Part shown: positions 1-7,962 of the stretch, one piece after another
Layout: every line of letters begins with the position of its first letter
Numbering within the stretch: the stretch's first letter is position 1
NCBI RefSeq assembly: GCF_030504645.1
Contig: NZ_JAUKWQ010000002.1
Span: 434,001 to 498,000 of the forward strand
Origin: Rhizobium oryzicola
GTDB lineage: Bacteria; Pseudomonadota; Alphaproteobacteria; Rhizobiales; Rhizobiaceae
Reading direction: 5' to 3'
DNA: 64,000 bases
Notes under the pieces: generated by a model
Database searches by the model: none
The model's input: only the letters and a program-made list of their open reading frames with translations
Told to the model about the DNA's origin: nothing
Program-made: the position numbers and the translations under genes

Positions 1-371
1 ATCGGGATCAGCAGGCGGCCATCCGCGGCGTCATGAACGTGATCGGGCACGCCGGCGCTTTCCCGTCCGAACAGAAGCACGTCATCGGCATGGAAGACAA
101 AATCGGTATAGCGTTCGGCAGCCTTGGTGGAAGCAAGCACGAGACGTCGATTTTCGCTTGTGCGCCAGGCGTTAAACCGCTGCCAGTTGACGTGGCGCGT
201 GAGTGTGACGTTTGCCAGATAATCCATGCCAGCACGCCTGAGGTTGCGGTCTGAAATGTCGAAACCGGCCGGCTCGATGATATGCACGGCAAGCCCAAGG
301 CAGGCGGCAAGGCGAAGGATCGTTCCGGTATTGCCGGGAATGTCCGGTTGGTAGAGGGCAATGTGCAGCAC
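1..371 (-). CDS. trmL: tRNA (cytidine(34)-2'-O)-methyltransferase TrmL, N-terminal part (truncated by window edge)
   Basis: A reverse-strand frame from a GTG at 369-371 reads MLHIALYQPDIPGNTGTILR and continues open to base 1 (about 123 codons). The NxGxxxR motif in that opening and the later segment LLFGRESAGVP are the conserved motifs of the SpoU/TrmL 2'-O-methyltransferases, which use S-adenosylmethionine and fold as a trefoil knot. TrmL proteins are about 150 residues, so roughly the last quarter lies outside the window. The family methylates the wobble nucleotide of certain leucine tRNAs. The open frames that overlap this region in other phases are shadows. The start is assigned by homology because the Shine-Dalgarno sequence is weak. 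Confidence 0.85.
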   Translation of the reverse strand, partial: MLHIALYQPDIPGNTGTILRLAACLGLAVHIIEPAGFDISDRNLRRAGMDYLANVTLTRHVNWQRFNAWRTSENRRLVLASTKAAERYTDFVFHADDVLLFGRESAGVPDHVHDAADGRLLIP

Positions 372-750
372 GTTTGTGGTCTCGCATCGTGACGCATGGT
401 CAAGCCGCTATGTCATCCACAGGGGGCTTCACGCAACTGTCATTGCTGTTTCCAGATCGCGACGAGAGGTGGATTTCGGCTTTTCAAACGGGCTGAATGC
501 TGGTAGATGCAACTCATGTTTAACGCCAGCATAGGAGGCGCACATGGATATGACCGTGAACTGGCGCTTCCTGAATCCGGCCCAAGTGGCCCTGATCTGA
601 GCGTCCGCGGTTTCTCGCAAATTTCCTCTTGATATCGCTTCAAGGCTGCTATTGGCCTTGCACTTGAATTTTCCCGGCATCCCTCCGCCGCCTATTTAAG
701 GGCTTGTGCGCCGCAGCGACTGCCGGTTTCCGCTCGATGGAGCCTTGTTC
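372..750. other. intergenic region between divergent trmL and ABC exporter
   Basis: This 379 bp gap must carry the outward promoters of trmL and the exporter. Longer open frames here lack recognisable protein character. The only translational signal is a very good ribosome binding site in front of an 18-codon frame at 544-600, listed separately. No hairpin with a T tract and no RNA gene was recognised. Confidence 0.4.
544..600 (+). CDS. possible 18-residue leader or small peptide
   Basis: A perfect AGGAGG lies at 533-538, five bases before the ATG at 544. The frame encodes MDMTVNWRFLNPAQVALI and stops at 598-600. It sits about 150 bp upstream of the ABC exporter on the same strand. I do not recognise the peptide. 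It has no run of one amino acid that would suggest classical attenuation, and no terminator-like hairpin follows. The case rests only on the strong translation start; it may be chance. Confidence 0.3.
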   Translation: MDMTVNWRFLNPAQVALI

Positions 751-2610
751 ATGTTCGCCTGGTTCGAAACCCGCGTAAATCCCTATCCGGATGGTGATCC
801 GGCCTTGCCGCCCAAGGGGCTTTTTGCCTTCTGCTGGTATTATACCAAGCCCGTCTGGCCGTGGCTGCTGGTGCTCGGCACCTGCTCCATGGCGATTGCC
901 GTGCTGGAAGTGTTTCTCTACCAGTTCCTTGGCAATATCGTGGATTGGCTGAGCAATGCCGATCGCGCCACCTTCCTGCAGAAGGAGGGGTGGCATCTGG
1001 CCGGCATGGCTGCGCTTTTGCTGCTGGCACTGCCGCTTTTCGGGGCCATGCACACCATTACCTCGCATCAGGTGCTGGCGGGCAACTTCCCGATGATCGC
1101 CCGCTGGCAGATGCATCGCTTCCTGCTGCGCCACTCGATGAGCTTCTTTGCCAACGAGTTTGCGGGGCGCGTCTCGACGAAGGTCATGCAGACGGCGCTG
1201 GCGGTCCGCGATGCAACGATCAAGATCATCGACGTCTTCGTCTATGCGGCGAGTTTCTTCATTTCCATGCTGGCGCTTGTCGCTACCGTGGATTGGAGGC
1301 TCGGCATTCCGCTGGTGGCGTGGATCGTGGTCTATAGCCTGATCCTGCGGTTCTTCATTCCGCGCCTGCGCAAGAGTTCGAGTGAACAGGCGGATGCGCG
1401 CTCCATGATGACCGGGCGGATCGTCGATAGCTACACCAATATCGGCACGGTCAAGCTCTTCTCGCATGCCGGTCGTGAGGAACGTTATGCCCGGGAGGGC
1501 ATGGACGAATTCCTCGGTACCGTGCACCGGCAGATGCGCCAGATTTCCGCGCTCAACATGGCCGTGGATATCAACAACGCGCTGGTTCAATTTTCCGTCG
1601 CGACACTTGGCATCTGGTTCTGGCTGCAGGGCAGTGTGTCGGTCGGGGCGATTGCTGTTGCCATCGGCCTTGCCATGCGTATCAACGGCATGTCGCAGTG
1701 GATCATGTGGGAAGTGGCGGCGTTGTTCGAAAGCGTCGGCACGATCTACGACGGCATGGGCATGATGACGAAGCACCATGATATCGTCGATGTCCCTTCC
1801 GCCAAGCCTCTGGCGGCGCCGCAGGGCGAGATCGTCTATGAGGGCGTGCGCTTCCACTACGGCAAGCAGAAGGGCGTCATCGACAACTTCTCCCTGACGA
1901 TCAAGGCGGGTGAGAAGGTCGGCCTGGTCGGCCGCTCCGGTGCTGGCAAGACCACGTTGATGAACCTGCTGCTGCGGTTCTACGACGTGGAAAAGGGCCG
2001 GATCCTGATCGATGGTCAGGATATTTCGCAGGTGTCGCAAGACAGTCTCCGGGCCTTGGTCGGCGTAGTGACGCAGGATACCTCGCTGCTGCATCGCTCC
2101 ATCAGGGACAACATTGCCTATGGCCGCCCCGATGCCAGCGATGCCGAGGTGATCGAGGCCGCCAAGCGGGCCAATGCCTGGGACTTCATCCAGGGACTTG
2201 CGGACCAGCAGGGCCGCAAGGGGCTTGATGCGCATGTGGGCGAGCGGGGTGTCAAGCTTTCCGGCGGCCAGCGTCAGCGCATTGCGATTGCGCGCGTCTT
2301 CCTCAAGGATGCGCCGATCCTTATCCTTGACGAGGCGACATCGGCTTTGGACTCGGAAGTGGAAGCGGCCATCCAGGAAAGCCTCTTCTCGCTGATCGAG
2401 GACAAGACGGTGATTGCCATTGCCCACCGGCTTTCGACCCTGACCCAGATGGATCGGCTGATCGTGCTGGACAGGGGCCGTATCATCGAGACCGGAACCC
2501 ACCAGGAACTGGTCGCGCATGGCGGCATCTATGCCGATCTCTGGAACCGCCAGTCCGGTGGCTTCCTGGGCGATGAGACGGAAGAACAGGAAACGGAAGC
2601 GGCGGAGTAA
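751..2610 (+). CDS. MsbA-type ABC exporter, fused permease and ATPase (paralogue 1)
   Basis: A half-transporter of 619 residues: an N-terminal membrane domain with about six hydrophobic segments, then an ATPase domain. The ATPase has Walker A GRSGAGKT (about residue 394), the signature LSGGQ (about 503), Walker B ILILDEA (about 523) and the switch histidine in IAHRLST. All catalytic motifs are intact. The start at 751 follows GGAG at 739-742 with eight-base spacing; an upstream in-frame start at 706 lacks this. The family exports lipids or hydrophobic compounds; the substrate cannot be read here. A close paralogue lies at 7963-9831, so the two may form a heterodimer or be a split tandem duplication. 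Confidence 0.88.
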   Translation: MFAWFETRVNPYPDGDPALPPKGLFAFCWYYTKPVWPWLLVLGTCSMAIAVLEVFLYQFLGNIVDWLSNADRATFLQKEGWHLAGMAALLLLALPLFGAMHTITSHQVLAGNFPMIARWQMHRFLLRHSMSFFANEFAGRVSTKVMQTALAVRDATIKIIDVFVYAASFFISMLALVATVDWRLGIPLVAWIVVYSLILRFFIPRLRKSSSEQADARSMMTGRIVDSYTNIGTVKLFSHAGREERYAREGMDEFLGTVHRQMRQISALNMAVDINNALVQFSVATLGIWFWLQGSVSVGAIAVAIGLAMRINGMSQWIMWEVAALFESVGTIYDGMGMMTKHHDIVDVPSAKPLAAPQGEIVYEGVRFHYGKQKGVIDNFSLTIKAGEKVGLVGRSGAGKTTLMNLLLRFYDVEKGRILIDGQDISQVSQDSLRALVGVVTQDTSLLHRSIRDNIAYGRPDASDAEVIEAAKRANAWDFIQGLADQQGRKGLDAHVGERGVKLSGGQRQRIAIARVFLKDAPILILDEATSALDSEVEAAIQESLFSLIEDKTVIAIAHRLSTLTQMDRLIVLDRGRIIETGTHQELVAHGGIYADLWNRQSGGFLGDETEEQETEAAE

Positions 2611-2748
2611 TCCGCCGCACCTATCCGTAATTCACATGTGGCATTAACCATCCCACGGAAAAGCTTGCATTTTATCGATATTGTTAAGCTTTTGCTTGTG
2701 TGCGGGGTTTAGGATTTCCTAAGGTTGAAACCGCGGGAACCCTAAGCG

Positions 2749-3885
2749 ATGGCAAGGCGGCGAGATAGGTATTCGGCCAAGGCCGCTGCCGCGCGTCGAG
2801 CGATCGACGCGTTGATCCGCTATCGACTCGAATTGACCCCCGACAATTTTCATGTGGCGCTGCGGCTGCTGGATGATCCCCCGCCCGGATTGCGAGAGAA
2901 TTTCGCCACATTGCCCTATCCCCTTCAGCAGGCCGATTTTGCGCGCTTGGGGGAGCAGTTCCTTCCTCAGAAAATCGATCGCGATGCGCTTGAGCCTTTG
3001 ATGACGGCACTGACCGGCGCGCTCGGGGCTCTCGCGATGATCTCCCTGCGCGAGCGCAGGCATGTCAGTGTGTTTGCTCAAAATATCCTAGCCGTGCAGG
3101 CACTTCTCGAAAAGCGTCCAGAGCTGTCTGCGGATGAAGTGGGCTCCGGTCTTGATGAACTTGCGCTCTCATCGCTTGCGCGCGGGGAGGCGGCCGAGCG
3201 GCTTCAGCGGGCCTTGTCGGTGTGCATCGAGGGGCTGCAGGCTTTTACGCGGGCGCTGGAAGCCCCGTCCGGATCGCCAAGCCAGGCAACCTCTCCTGAA
3301 CCAGCGGCCCAAGATGGGGCGGAAGCGACGGAACAGGCGCCGGAGGTTAGCCATGGTCTTCCGGACAAGGCAGGTCTGGTCAGCCGCCTTGAAGCCCTGC
3401 AGGCAAGCGAAAAGCAGCTTTCCGGTTATAGCGTGCTGCTATGCCGCCTGAAGGGGATGGATCAGTTCCGCGGCGAAGCGATGCAGAAGGCCAAGGATTT
3501 CGTTCTCAACACCTTGGGCAACCAGACGTCTCGGCTGATCAGCGCTGATGAGGGCGCGTATTGGGTCGCGCCGCAGGAACTGGGTCTTGTGCTGGGCACC
3601 ACCAGCGAGATCGAACTGAATGACTTCAGCCGCAAGCTAAAGCGTATCGTGGATCACTCCGTGGCCTATGCCCGGCGCGATGTTCAAACCCTTCCAGACC
3701 TTCGCTGCCGATTTGGCGGTGCGACAGCCTATGGCCGCACATCGGCCAGCCAACTGCTCGGCAAAGCCAGCCTTTCCCTTCAGCGCGCCGATTTCTTGGA
3801 TGAAGAAATGCCTGTTCTCAGCGCCATATCCAACATCAAGGGGGATGGGCGCTATGACTCGCTGTACGGGCGCCGTGCCCACTGA
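2749..3885 (+). CDS. degenerate GGDEF-domain protein
   Basis: This 378-residue soluble protein has the N-terminal segment common in alphaproteobacterial diguanylate cyclases (TPDNFHVALRLL, near residue 30), a linker rich in Ala, Pro and Glu (about 172-200), and a C-terminal domain starting at GLPDKAGL. That opening matches the G-LPNR-xxL start of GGDEF domains, and LLCRLKGMDQF matches the metal-binding LxxxDxDxF strand with its aspartates lost. Where GGDEF should stand the protein has VAPQE (about 273-277). It is therefore unlikely to make cyclic di-GMP and may bind a nucleotide or a partner instead. It sits between an ABC exporter and the iron-uptake operon on the same strand. Confidence 0.6.
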   Translation: MARRRDRYSAKAAAARRAIDALIRYRLELTPDNFHVALRLLDDPPPGLRENFATLPYPLQQADFARLGEQFLPQKIDRDALEPLMTALTGALGALAMISLRERRHVSVFAQNILAVQALLEKRPELSADEVGSGLDELALSSLARGEAAERLQRALSVCIEGLQAFTRALEAPSGSPSQATSPEPAAQDGAEATEQAPEVSHGLPDKAGLVSRLEALQASEKQLSGYSVLLCRLKGMDQFRGEAMQKAKDFVLNTLGNQTSRLISADEGAYWVAPQELGLVLGTTSEIELNDFSRKLKRIVDHSVAYARRDVQTLPDLRCRFGGATAYGRTSASQLLGKASLSLQRADFLDEEMPVLSAISNIKGDGRYDSLYGRRAH

Positions 3886-3927
3886 GGCTGACCGGGATCA
3901 CAATTTCGCATGCGGCCATCTTAAAAC

Positions 3928-3957
3928 TTGAAAGTCGTAATCAGATTATCCTATAGA
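3928..3957 (+). promoter_or_regulatory. putative fbpA promoter with palindromic operator in the spacer
   Basis: TTGAAA at 3928-3933 and TATAGA at 3952-3957 are separated by 18 bases, a plausible housekeeping promoter 40 bp upstream of fbpA. Inside the spacer is the perfect palindrome TAATC-A-GATTA (3938-3948), where a bound repressor would block RNA polymerase. The palindrome does not match an Irr box closely, and I cannot name its regulator. Confidence 0.35.
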
Positions 3958-4000
3958 GCGGTGAGCCTGCCGATGAGCGGGCCTGTTCAGGGAGATTTTG

Positions 4001-5008
4001 ATGAAGTCTGTCAGCCGCCTTTCCGCGCTTTTTGCAATCGCACTTGCGGGCGCCGGTTTCTCAAGCGTGGTCTATGCCGCCGATGGCGAAGGCATTGTTG
4101 TTTATAACGCGCAGCATGAAAGCCTGGGTCGCGAGTGGATCGACGCCTTTACCAAGGCAACCGGCATCAAGGTGACGATGCGCCAGGGCGGCGACATGCA
4201 GTTCGCGAACCAGCTGATCCAGGAAGGCGCCGCATCTCCGGCTGACGTATTCCTGACGGAAAACTCTCCGGCCATGGCGCTGGTCGATGGTGCGGGCCTG
4301 TTTGCCCCGGTCGATCAGGCGACGCTGAAGCAGGTTCCGGAACAGTTCCGCCCTGCAAACGGTAACTGGACGGGCATTGCCGGCCGCTCCACCGTGTTTG
4401 CCTATGACAAGACCAAGCTGACCGAAGACAAGCTGCCGAAGTCCATGCTCGATCTGGCTGATCCGGCCTGGAAGGGTCGTTGGGGTGCGTCGCCCGCCGG
4501 TGCTGATTTCCAAGCGATCGTCGGCGCGCTTCTGTCGCTGAAGGGCGAGCAGGATACTGCCAAGTGGCTGAAGGCGATGAAGGAAAACTCCGTTGCCTAC
4601 AAGGGTAACAGCGTTGCCATGAAGGCCGTCAATGCCCATGAAGTCGAAGGCGCTGTGATCTATCACTATTACTGGTTCGGCGATCAGGCCAAGACCGGTG
4701 AAAACAGCAAGAATGTCGGCCTGCATTACTTCCGCAACCAGGATCCGGGTGCTTTCCTCAGCGTCTCCGGTGGCGGTGTGCTGAAGTCCAGCAAGCATCA
4801 GAAGGAAGCTCAGGAGTTCCTGAAGTTCGTGACCGGCAAGGGTGGCCAGGACATCCTGAAGAATGGCACGTCCTATGAGTATGCCATCAACGGCGAGTCC
4901 AACGAGAAGCTGGTACCAATCAAGGACCTTCAGGCACCCAAGGTCGATGCTTCCAAGCTTGACAGCAAGAAGGTCGTTGAACTGATGACGGCAGCCGGTC
5001 TGCTTTGA
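4001..5008 (+). CDS. fbpA: ferric-iron ABC transporter, periplasmic binding protein
   Basis: A 335-residue secreted protein. Its signal peptide ends at VVYAADGEG, so cleavage is after about residue 27. The mature part opens with IVVYNAQHESL and later has YHYYWFGD; the paired tyrosines of that motif bind iron in FbpA/FutA-type proteins. The ATG at 4001 follows GGAG at 3991-3994. It should capture Fe3+ in the periplasm and deliver it to the FbpB permease encoded next. The terminator at 5065-5093 would let the binding protein be made in excess over the membrane components. Confidence 0.9.
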   Translation: MKSVSRLSALFAIALAGAGFSSVVYAADGEGIVVYNAQHESLGREWIDAFTKATGIKVTMRQGGDMQFANQLIQEGAASPADVFLTENSPAMALVDGAGLFAPVDQATLKQVPEQFRPANGNWTGIAGRSTVFAYDKTKLTEDKLPKSMLDLADPAWKGRWGASPAGADFQAIVGALLSLKGEQDTAKWLKAMKENSVAYKGNSVAMKAVNAHEVEGAVIYHYYWFGDQAKTGENSKNVGLHYFRNQDPGAFLSVSGGGVLKSSKHQKEAQEFLKFVTGKGGQDILKNGTSYEYAINGESNEKLVPIKDLQAPKVDASKLDSKKVVELMTAAGLL

Positions 5009-5064
5009 TCGGTGCCAAATCTGTTGAGTTCTTCTCAACAAACTTCTAATCAGAGCGTCGAGAG

Positions 5065-5093
5065 CGACCGTGTCCGCAAGGCACGGTCGTTTT
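5065..5093 (+). terminator. Rho-independent terminator after fbpA
   Basis: CGACCGTG (5065-5072) and CACGGTCG (5082-5089) form a perfect eight-pair stem with a nine-base loop, followed by TTTT. It lies between fbpA and fbpB on the same strand and could be a partial terminator that adjusts expression within the operon. Confidence 0.75.
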
Positions 5094-5194
5094 CGATAGC
5101 GGGTCTGGGCGAAAACGTCCGATCAGAAGTATCAACCGTGTTCAGGTAGGTCGCGCGATATTGCGTGCGGCATTCGCCAAGTGAAGGGTTTTCC

Positions 5195-6781
5195 TTGTTG
5201 CAGCGTGCCTCATCATTGAGGCGGCCAGCTGGCCGCGCCGGAGGATTTCGGCTTCTGCCTGCGCTTCGCCCGCACCCTGTCGCGACGCTGCTTGCCCTGG
5301 CTGTCGCGGTGTTCAGCCTTTTGCCGCTCGGTTTTATCGCGATCGTCACCTTCGATGTGGGCTGGGAAACCGTTCGGACCCTGGTGTTTCGACCGCGCGT
5401 CGGCGAGTTGCTGGTCAATACCGTCTATCTGGAACTTGCGACGATCCCGATCTCCATCGTGGTGGCCGTGGGCCTTGCCTGGCTGACGGAGCGGACCGAT
5501 CTTCCTTTCCGGCGCTTCTTTTCCGGTCTTGCGGTTGCGCCGCTCGCCATCCCGGCGTTCGTGCATAGCTACGCTTGGATCACCGTTCTGCCTGGCATGC
5601 GCGGGCTTTGGAGCGCGGTCTTCGTCGCGGTCCTGGCCTATTATCCGTTTCTCTATCTGCCGGTTGCTGCGGCGCTGCGCCGGCTGGACCCGGCGCTGGA
5701 AGATGCGGGCGCCTCGCTTGGCCTGTCACCCTTCTGGATTTTCATACGCGTGGTGCTGCCGCAATTGCGGCTTGCCATTTGCGGCGGCTCTCTGTTGATC
5801 GCGCTGCATCTTCTGTCGGAATACGGCCTGTTCGTGATGATCCGGTTCGACACCTTTGCCACGGCCATCGTTGACCAGTTCCAGTCCTCCTACAACAGTC
5901 CGGCCTCGAACATGCTGGGCGGCGTACTGGTCGTCTGCTGCCTGGTGCTGCTGCTCGTGGAAATCGGGCTGCGTGGCAATGAGCGTTATGCGCGCGTCGG
6001 CACCGGCACGGCGCGGCCTTCAACCAGGCACCGCCTCGGCTGGCTGACGCTGCCCTGCCTGCTGGTGCCTCTCATTGTCGCAGCCCTTGCCATCGGGGTG
6101 CCGCTGTTCACCCTCGGGCAATGGCTGTGGTTTGGCGGCATTGCCATCTGGCAGGCTGACATGCTCGGCAACGCGCTGATCCAGACCATCCTGCTGTCGC
6201 TGGCCGGCGGCGTGCTGGCGACGTTGCTTGCAGCACCCATGGCATGGCTTTCGGTGCGGGCGCCGGGCCGCGTGCAGCGCGTTCTGGAAGCTTGCCACTA
6301 CTATGTCGGTTCACTGCCGGGGGTCGTTGTGGCGCTGGCGCTTGTCACCGTCACCGTCCGCTATTTCATGCCGCTCTATCAGACCTTTGCAACGCTGCTG
6401 GCGGCCTACGTGCTGCTGTTCTTGCCGCGTGCCATGGTGGGTTTGCGCGCCAGCATCGCGCAGGCGCCGGTGGAACTGGAGCGCGCTGCGACAGCGCTCG
6501 GCCGCACGCCGCGCCGCGCGGTGTTTGAGATTACCTTCCGGCTGGCGGCTCCCGGTGCCGCCGCCAGCGTGGCGCTGGCCGCCTTGGGGATCGCCAACGA
6601 GTTGACGGCAACCCTGATGCTGTCTCCGCTGGGGGTCGATACGCTCGCCACGCGCTTCTGGTCGCTCACCAGCGAAATCGACTACGTCTCTGCCGCGCCC
6701 TATGCGGTAATGATGGTGGTGCTTTCCATGCCGATGACGCTTTATCTCCATCTCCAGTCCAAGCGGGTGGCGGGACAATGA
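5195..6781 (+). CDS. fbpB: ferric-iron ABC transporter, fused permease
   Basis: A protein of about 528 residues with roughly twelve membrane segments arranged as two homologous halves, as in FbpB/SfuB. Each half carries a cytoplasmic EAA-type loop that docks on the ATPase ([12 protein letters not shown] and [12 protein letters not shown]). A GTG at 5165 gives a protein ten residues longer, but its nearest purine-rich sequence is about 14 bases away. The TTG at 5195 follows GAAGGG at 5183-5188 with normal spacing, so I prefer it. The stop overlaps the fbpC start by four bases (ATGA), so translation is coupled. Confidence 0.9.
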   Translation: MLQRASSLRRPAGRAGGFRLLPALRPHPVATLLALAVAVFSLLPLGFIAIVTFDVGWETVRTLVFRPRVGELLVNTVYLELATIPISIVVAVGLAWLTERTDLPFRRFFSGLAVAPLAIPAFVHSYAWITVLPGMRGLWSAVFVAVLAYYPFLYLPVAAALRRLDPALEDAGASLGLSPFWIFIRVVLPQLRLAICGGSLLIALHLLSEYGLFVMIRFDTFATAIVDQFQSSYNSPASNMLGGVLVVCCLVLLLVEIGLRGNERYARVGTGTARPSTRHRLGWLTLPCLLVPLIVAALAIGVPLFTLGQWLWFGGIAIWQADMLGNALIQTILLSLAGGVLATLLAAPMAWLSVRAPGRVQRVLEACHYYVGSLPGVVVALALVTVTVRYFMPLYQTFATLLAAYVLLFLPRAMVGLRASIAQAPVELERAATALGRTPRRAVFEITFRLAAPGAAASVALAALGIANELTATLMLSPLGVDTLATRFWSLTSEIDYVSAAPYAVMMVVLSMPMTLYLHLQSKRVAGQ

Positions 6782-7815
6782 CCGTGCTTTCGATCGATAA
6801 AGTCAGCAAGCGCTACGGCAAGGTCCAGGCGCTGGACCAGGTGAGCGTTGAGGCCTCATCCGGCATGCGCACCGCTGTGGTCGGCCCTTCCGGCTCGGGC
6901 AAGACAACGCTGCTGCGGATGATCGCCGGTTTCGAGACCCCGGATAGCGGTAGTGTATCCGTGGGGGGCGAAGTCCTGGCCGATGCTCACCGCTCCATGC
7001 CTGCCCATTTGCGCGGCATTGGCATCGTGGCGCAGGATGGCGCGCTTTTCCCGCATCTGACCGTCGCCGACAATATTGGATTCGGCATTCCCCGTGGTGA
7101 CCGGGAGCGCACGGAACGCGTTCTTTCGCTGCTGGAAATGGTGGAGCTGGAGCCCGGCATGTTGACGCGCCGGCCTCATCAGCTCTCCGGCGGGCAGCAG
7201 CAGCGTGTGGCGCTGGCGCGTGCACTGGCCTGCCGTCCGCGCCTGATGCTGCTCGATGAGCCCTTTTCCGCGCTCGATACCGGCCTTCGCGAAAACATGC
7301 GCAAGACGGTGGCGCGCGTATTGCAGGCAGCCGGGGTCACGACCATTCTCGTGACGCATGACCAGGAGGAGGCGCTTTCGTTTGCCGACCGGCTGGTGGT
7401 GATGCGCGAGGGTAGGGTGGTCCAGGCGGGCACGCCGCAGGACCTCTATTTCCACCCGAACGACCGCGCGACGGCTCTCTTCATGGGGGATGCGGTGCTC
7501 CTGCCCGCAATTGCCAAGGGCAGCGTCGCCGCCTGTGCGTTGGGCAATGTGCCGATCGTGGGCGAGCACAAGGGCAAGGTCGAAATCATGCTGCGGCCGG
7601 AACAGATCCGCATTGCCACCGATGGCAGCCAGCAGGACAATACCGGCCAGGTGGTCGATGTGGAATTTTCCGGCGCGACGTCCACCATCGCGGTTGCGCT
7701 GAACGGCGTTGCGCTGCCGCCGATCCGCATCAAGACCTCGAGTGTCGCCCTGCCGGCTCCGGGCGCCTATGTGCGCCTCGACGTGGCCGAAAAGGCGCAT
7801 GTGCTGGAGGGGTGA
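6778..7815 (+). CDS. fbpC: ferric-iron ABC transporter, ATP-binding protein
   Basis: A 345-residue ATPase with Walker A GPSGSGKT (36-43), signature LSGGQ (136-140), Walker B LMLLDEP (Asp160, Glu161) and the switch histidine in [13 protein letters not shown]-like domain follows ([11 protein letters not shown]). This is the layout of FbpC and related iron or sulfate/spermidine importers. The FbpA-type binding protein encoded upstream points to ferric iron. The start overlaps the fbpB stop by four bases. The gene ends the module; about 150 bp later comes the second ABC exporter. Confidence 0.9.
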   Translation: MTVLSIDKVSKRYGKVQALDQVSVEASSGMRTAVVGPSGSGKTTLLRMIAGFETPDSGSVSVGGEVLADAHRSMPAHLRGIGIVAQDGALFPHLTVADNIGFGIPRGDRERTERVLSLLEMVELEPGMLTRRPHQLSGGQQQRVALARALACRPRLMLLDEPFSALDTGLRENMRKTVARVLQAAGVTTILVTHDQEEALSFADRLVVMREGRVVQAGTPQDLYFHPNDRATALFMGDAVLLPAIAKGSVAACALGNVPIVGEHKGKVEIMLRPEQIRIATDGSQQDNTGQVVDVEFSGATSTIAVALNGVALPPIRIKTSSVALPAPGAYVRLDVAEKAHVLEG

Positions 7816-7865
7816 GAAGCCCTCCCGTTTCCATGGGGAGCGCGACCCACAATTTGCGACACATC

Positions 7866-7880
7866 TACCCCCCTCTGTCC
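7866..7880. repeat. 15 bp relic of the 45 bp REP/BIME arm
   Basis: TACCCCCCTCTGTCC is identical to the outer end of the element at 55193 (with its two flanking bases) and matches the one at 16822 at all but one base. The rest of the arm is absent. It lies between fbpC and the second ABC exporter, at the downstream edge of the iron-uptake module. Confidence 0.5.
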
Positions 7881-7962
7881 GTCCAAACTGCTGTTGGGCC
7901 TATTTTAAATATGACGAGGCTTTAACTTTGCCGCGTCATGGAATCCGCCTATATCGGCTTCC

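Noticed and set aside
429..680. Two reverse-strand frames of 67-83 codons upstream of trmL
   Set aside because: No ribosome binding site or recognisable protein features. They overlap the short plus-strand frame with the strong start signal.
649..2520. A 623-codon reverse-strand open frame
   Set aside because: It is antisense to the ABC exporter with intact Walker motifs and has shadow-like composition.
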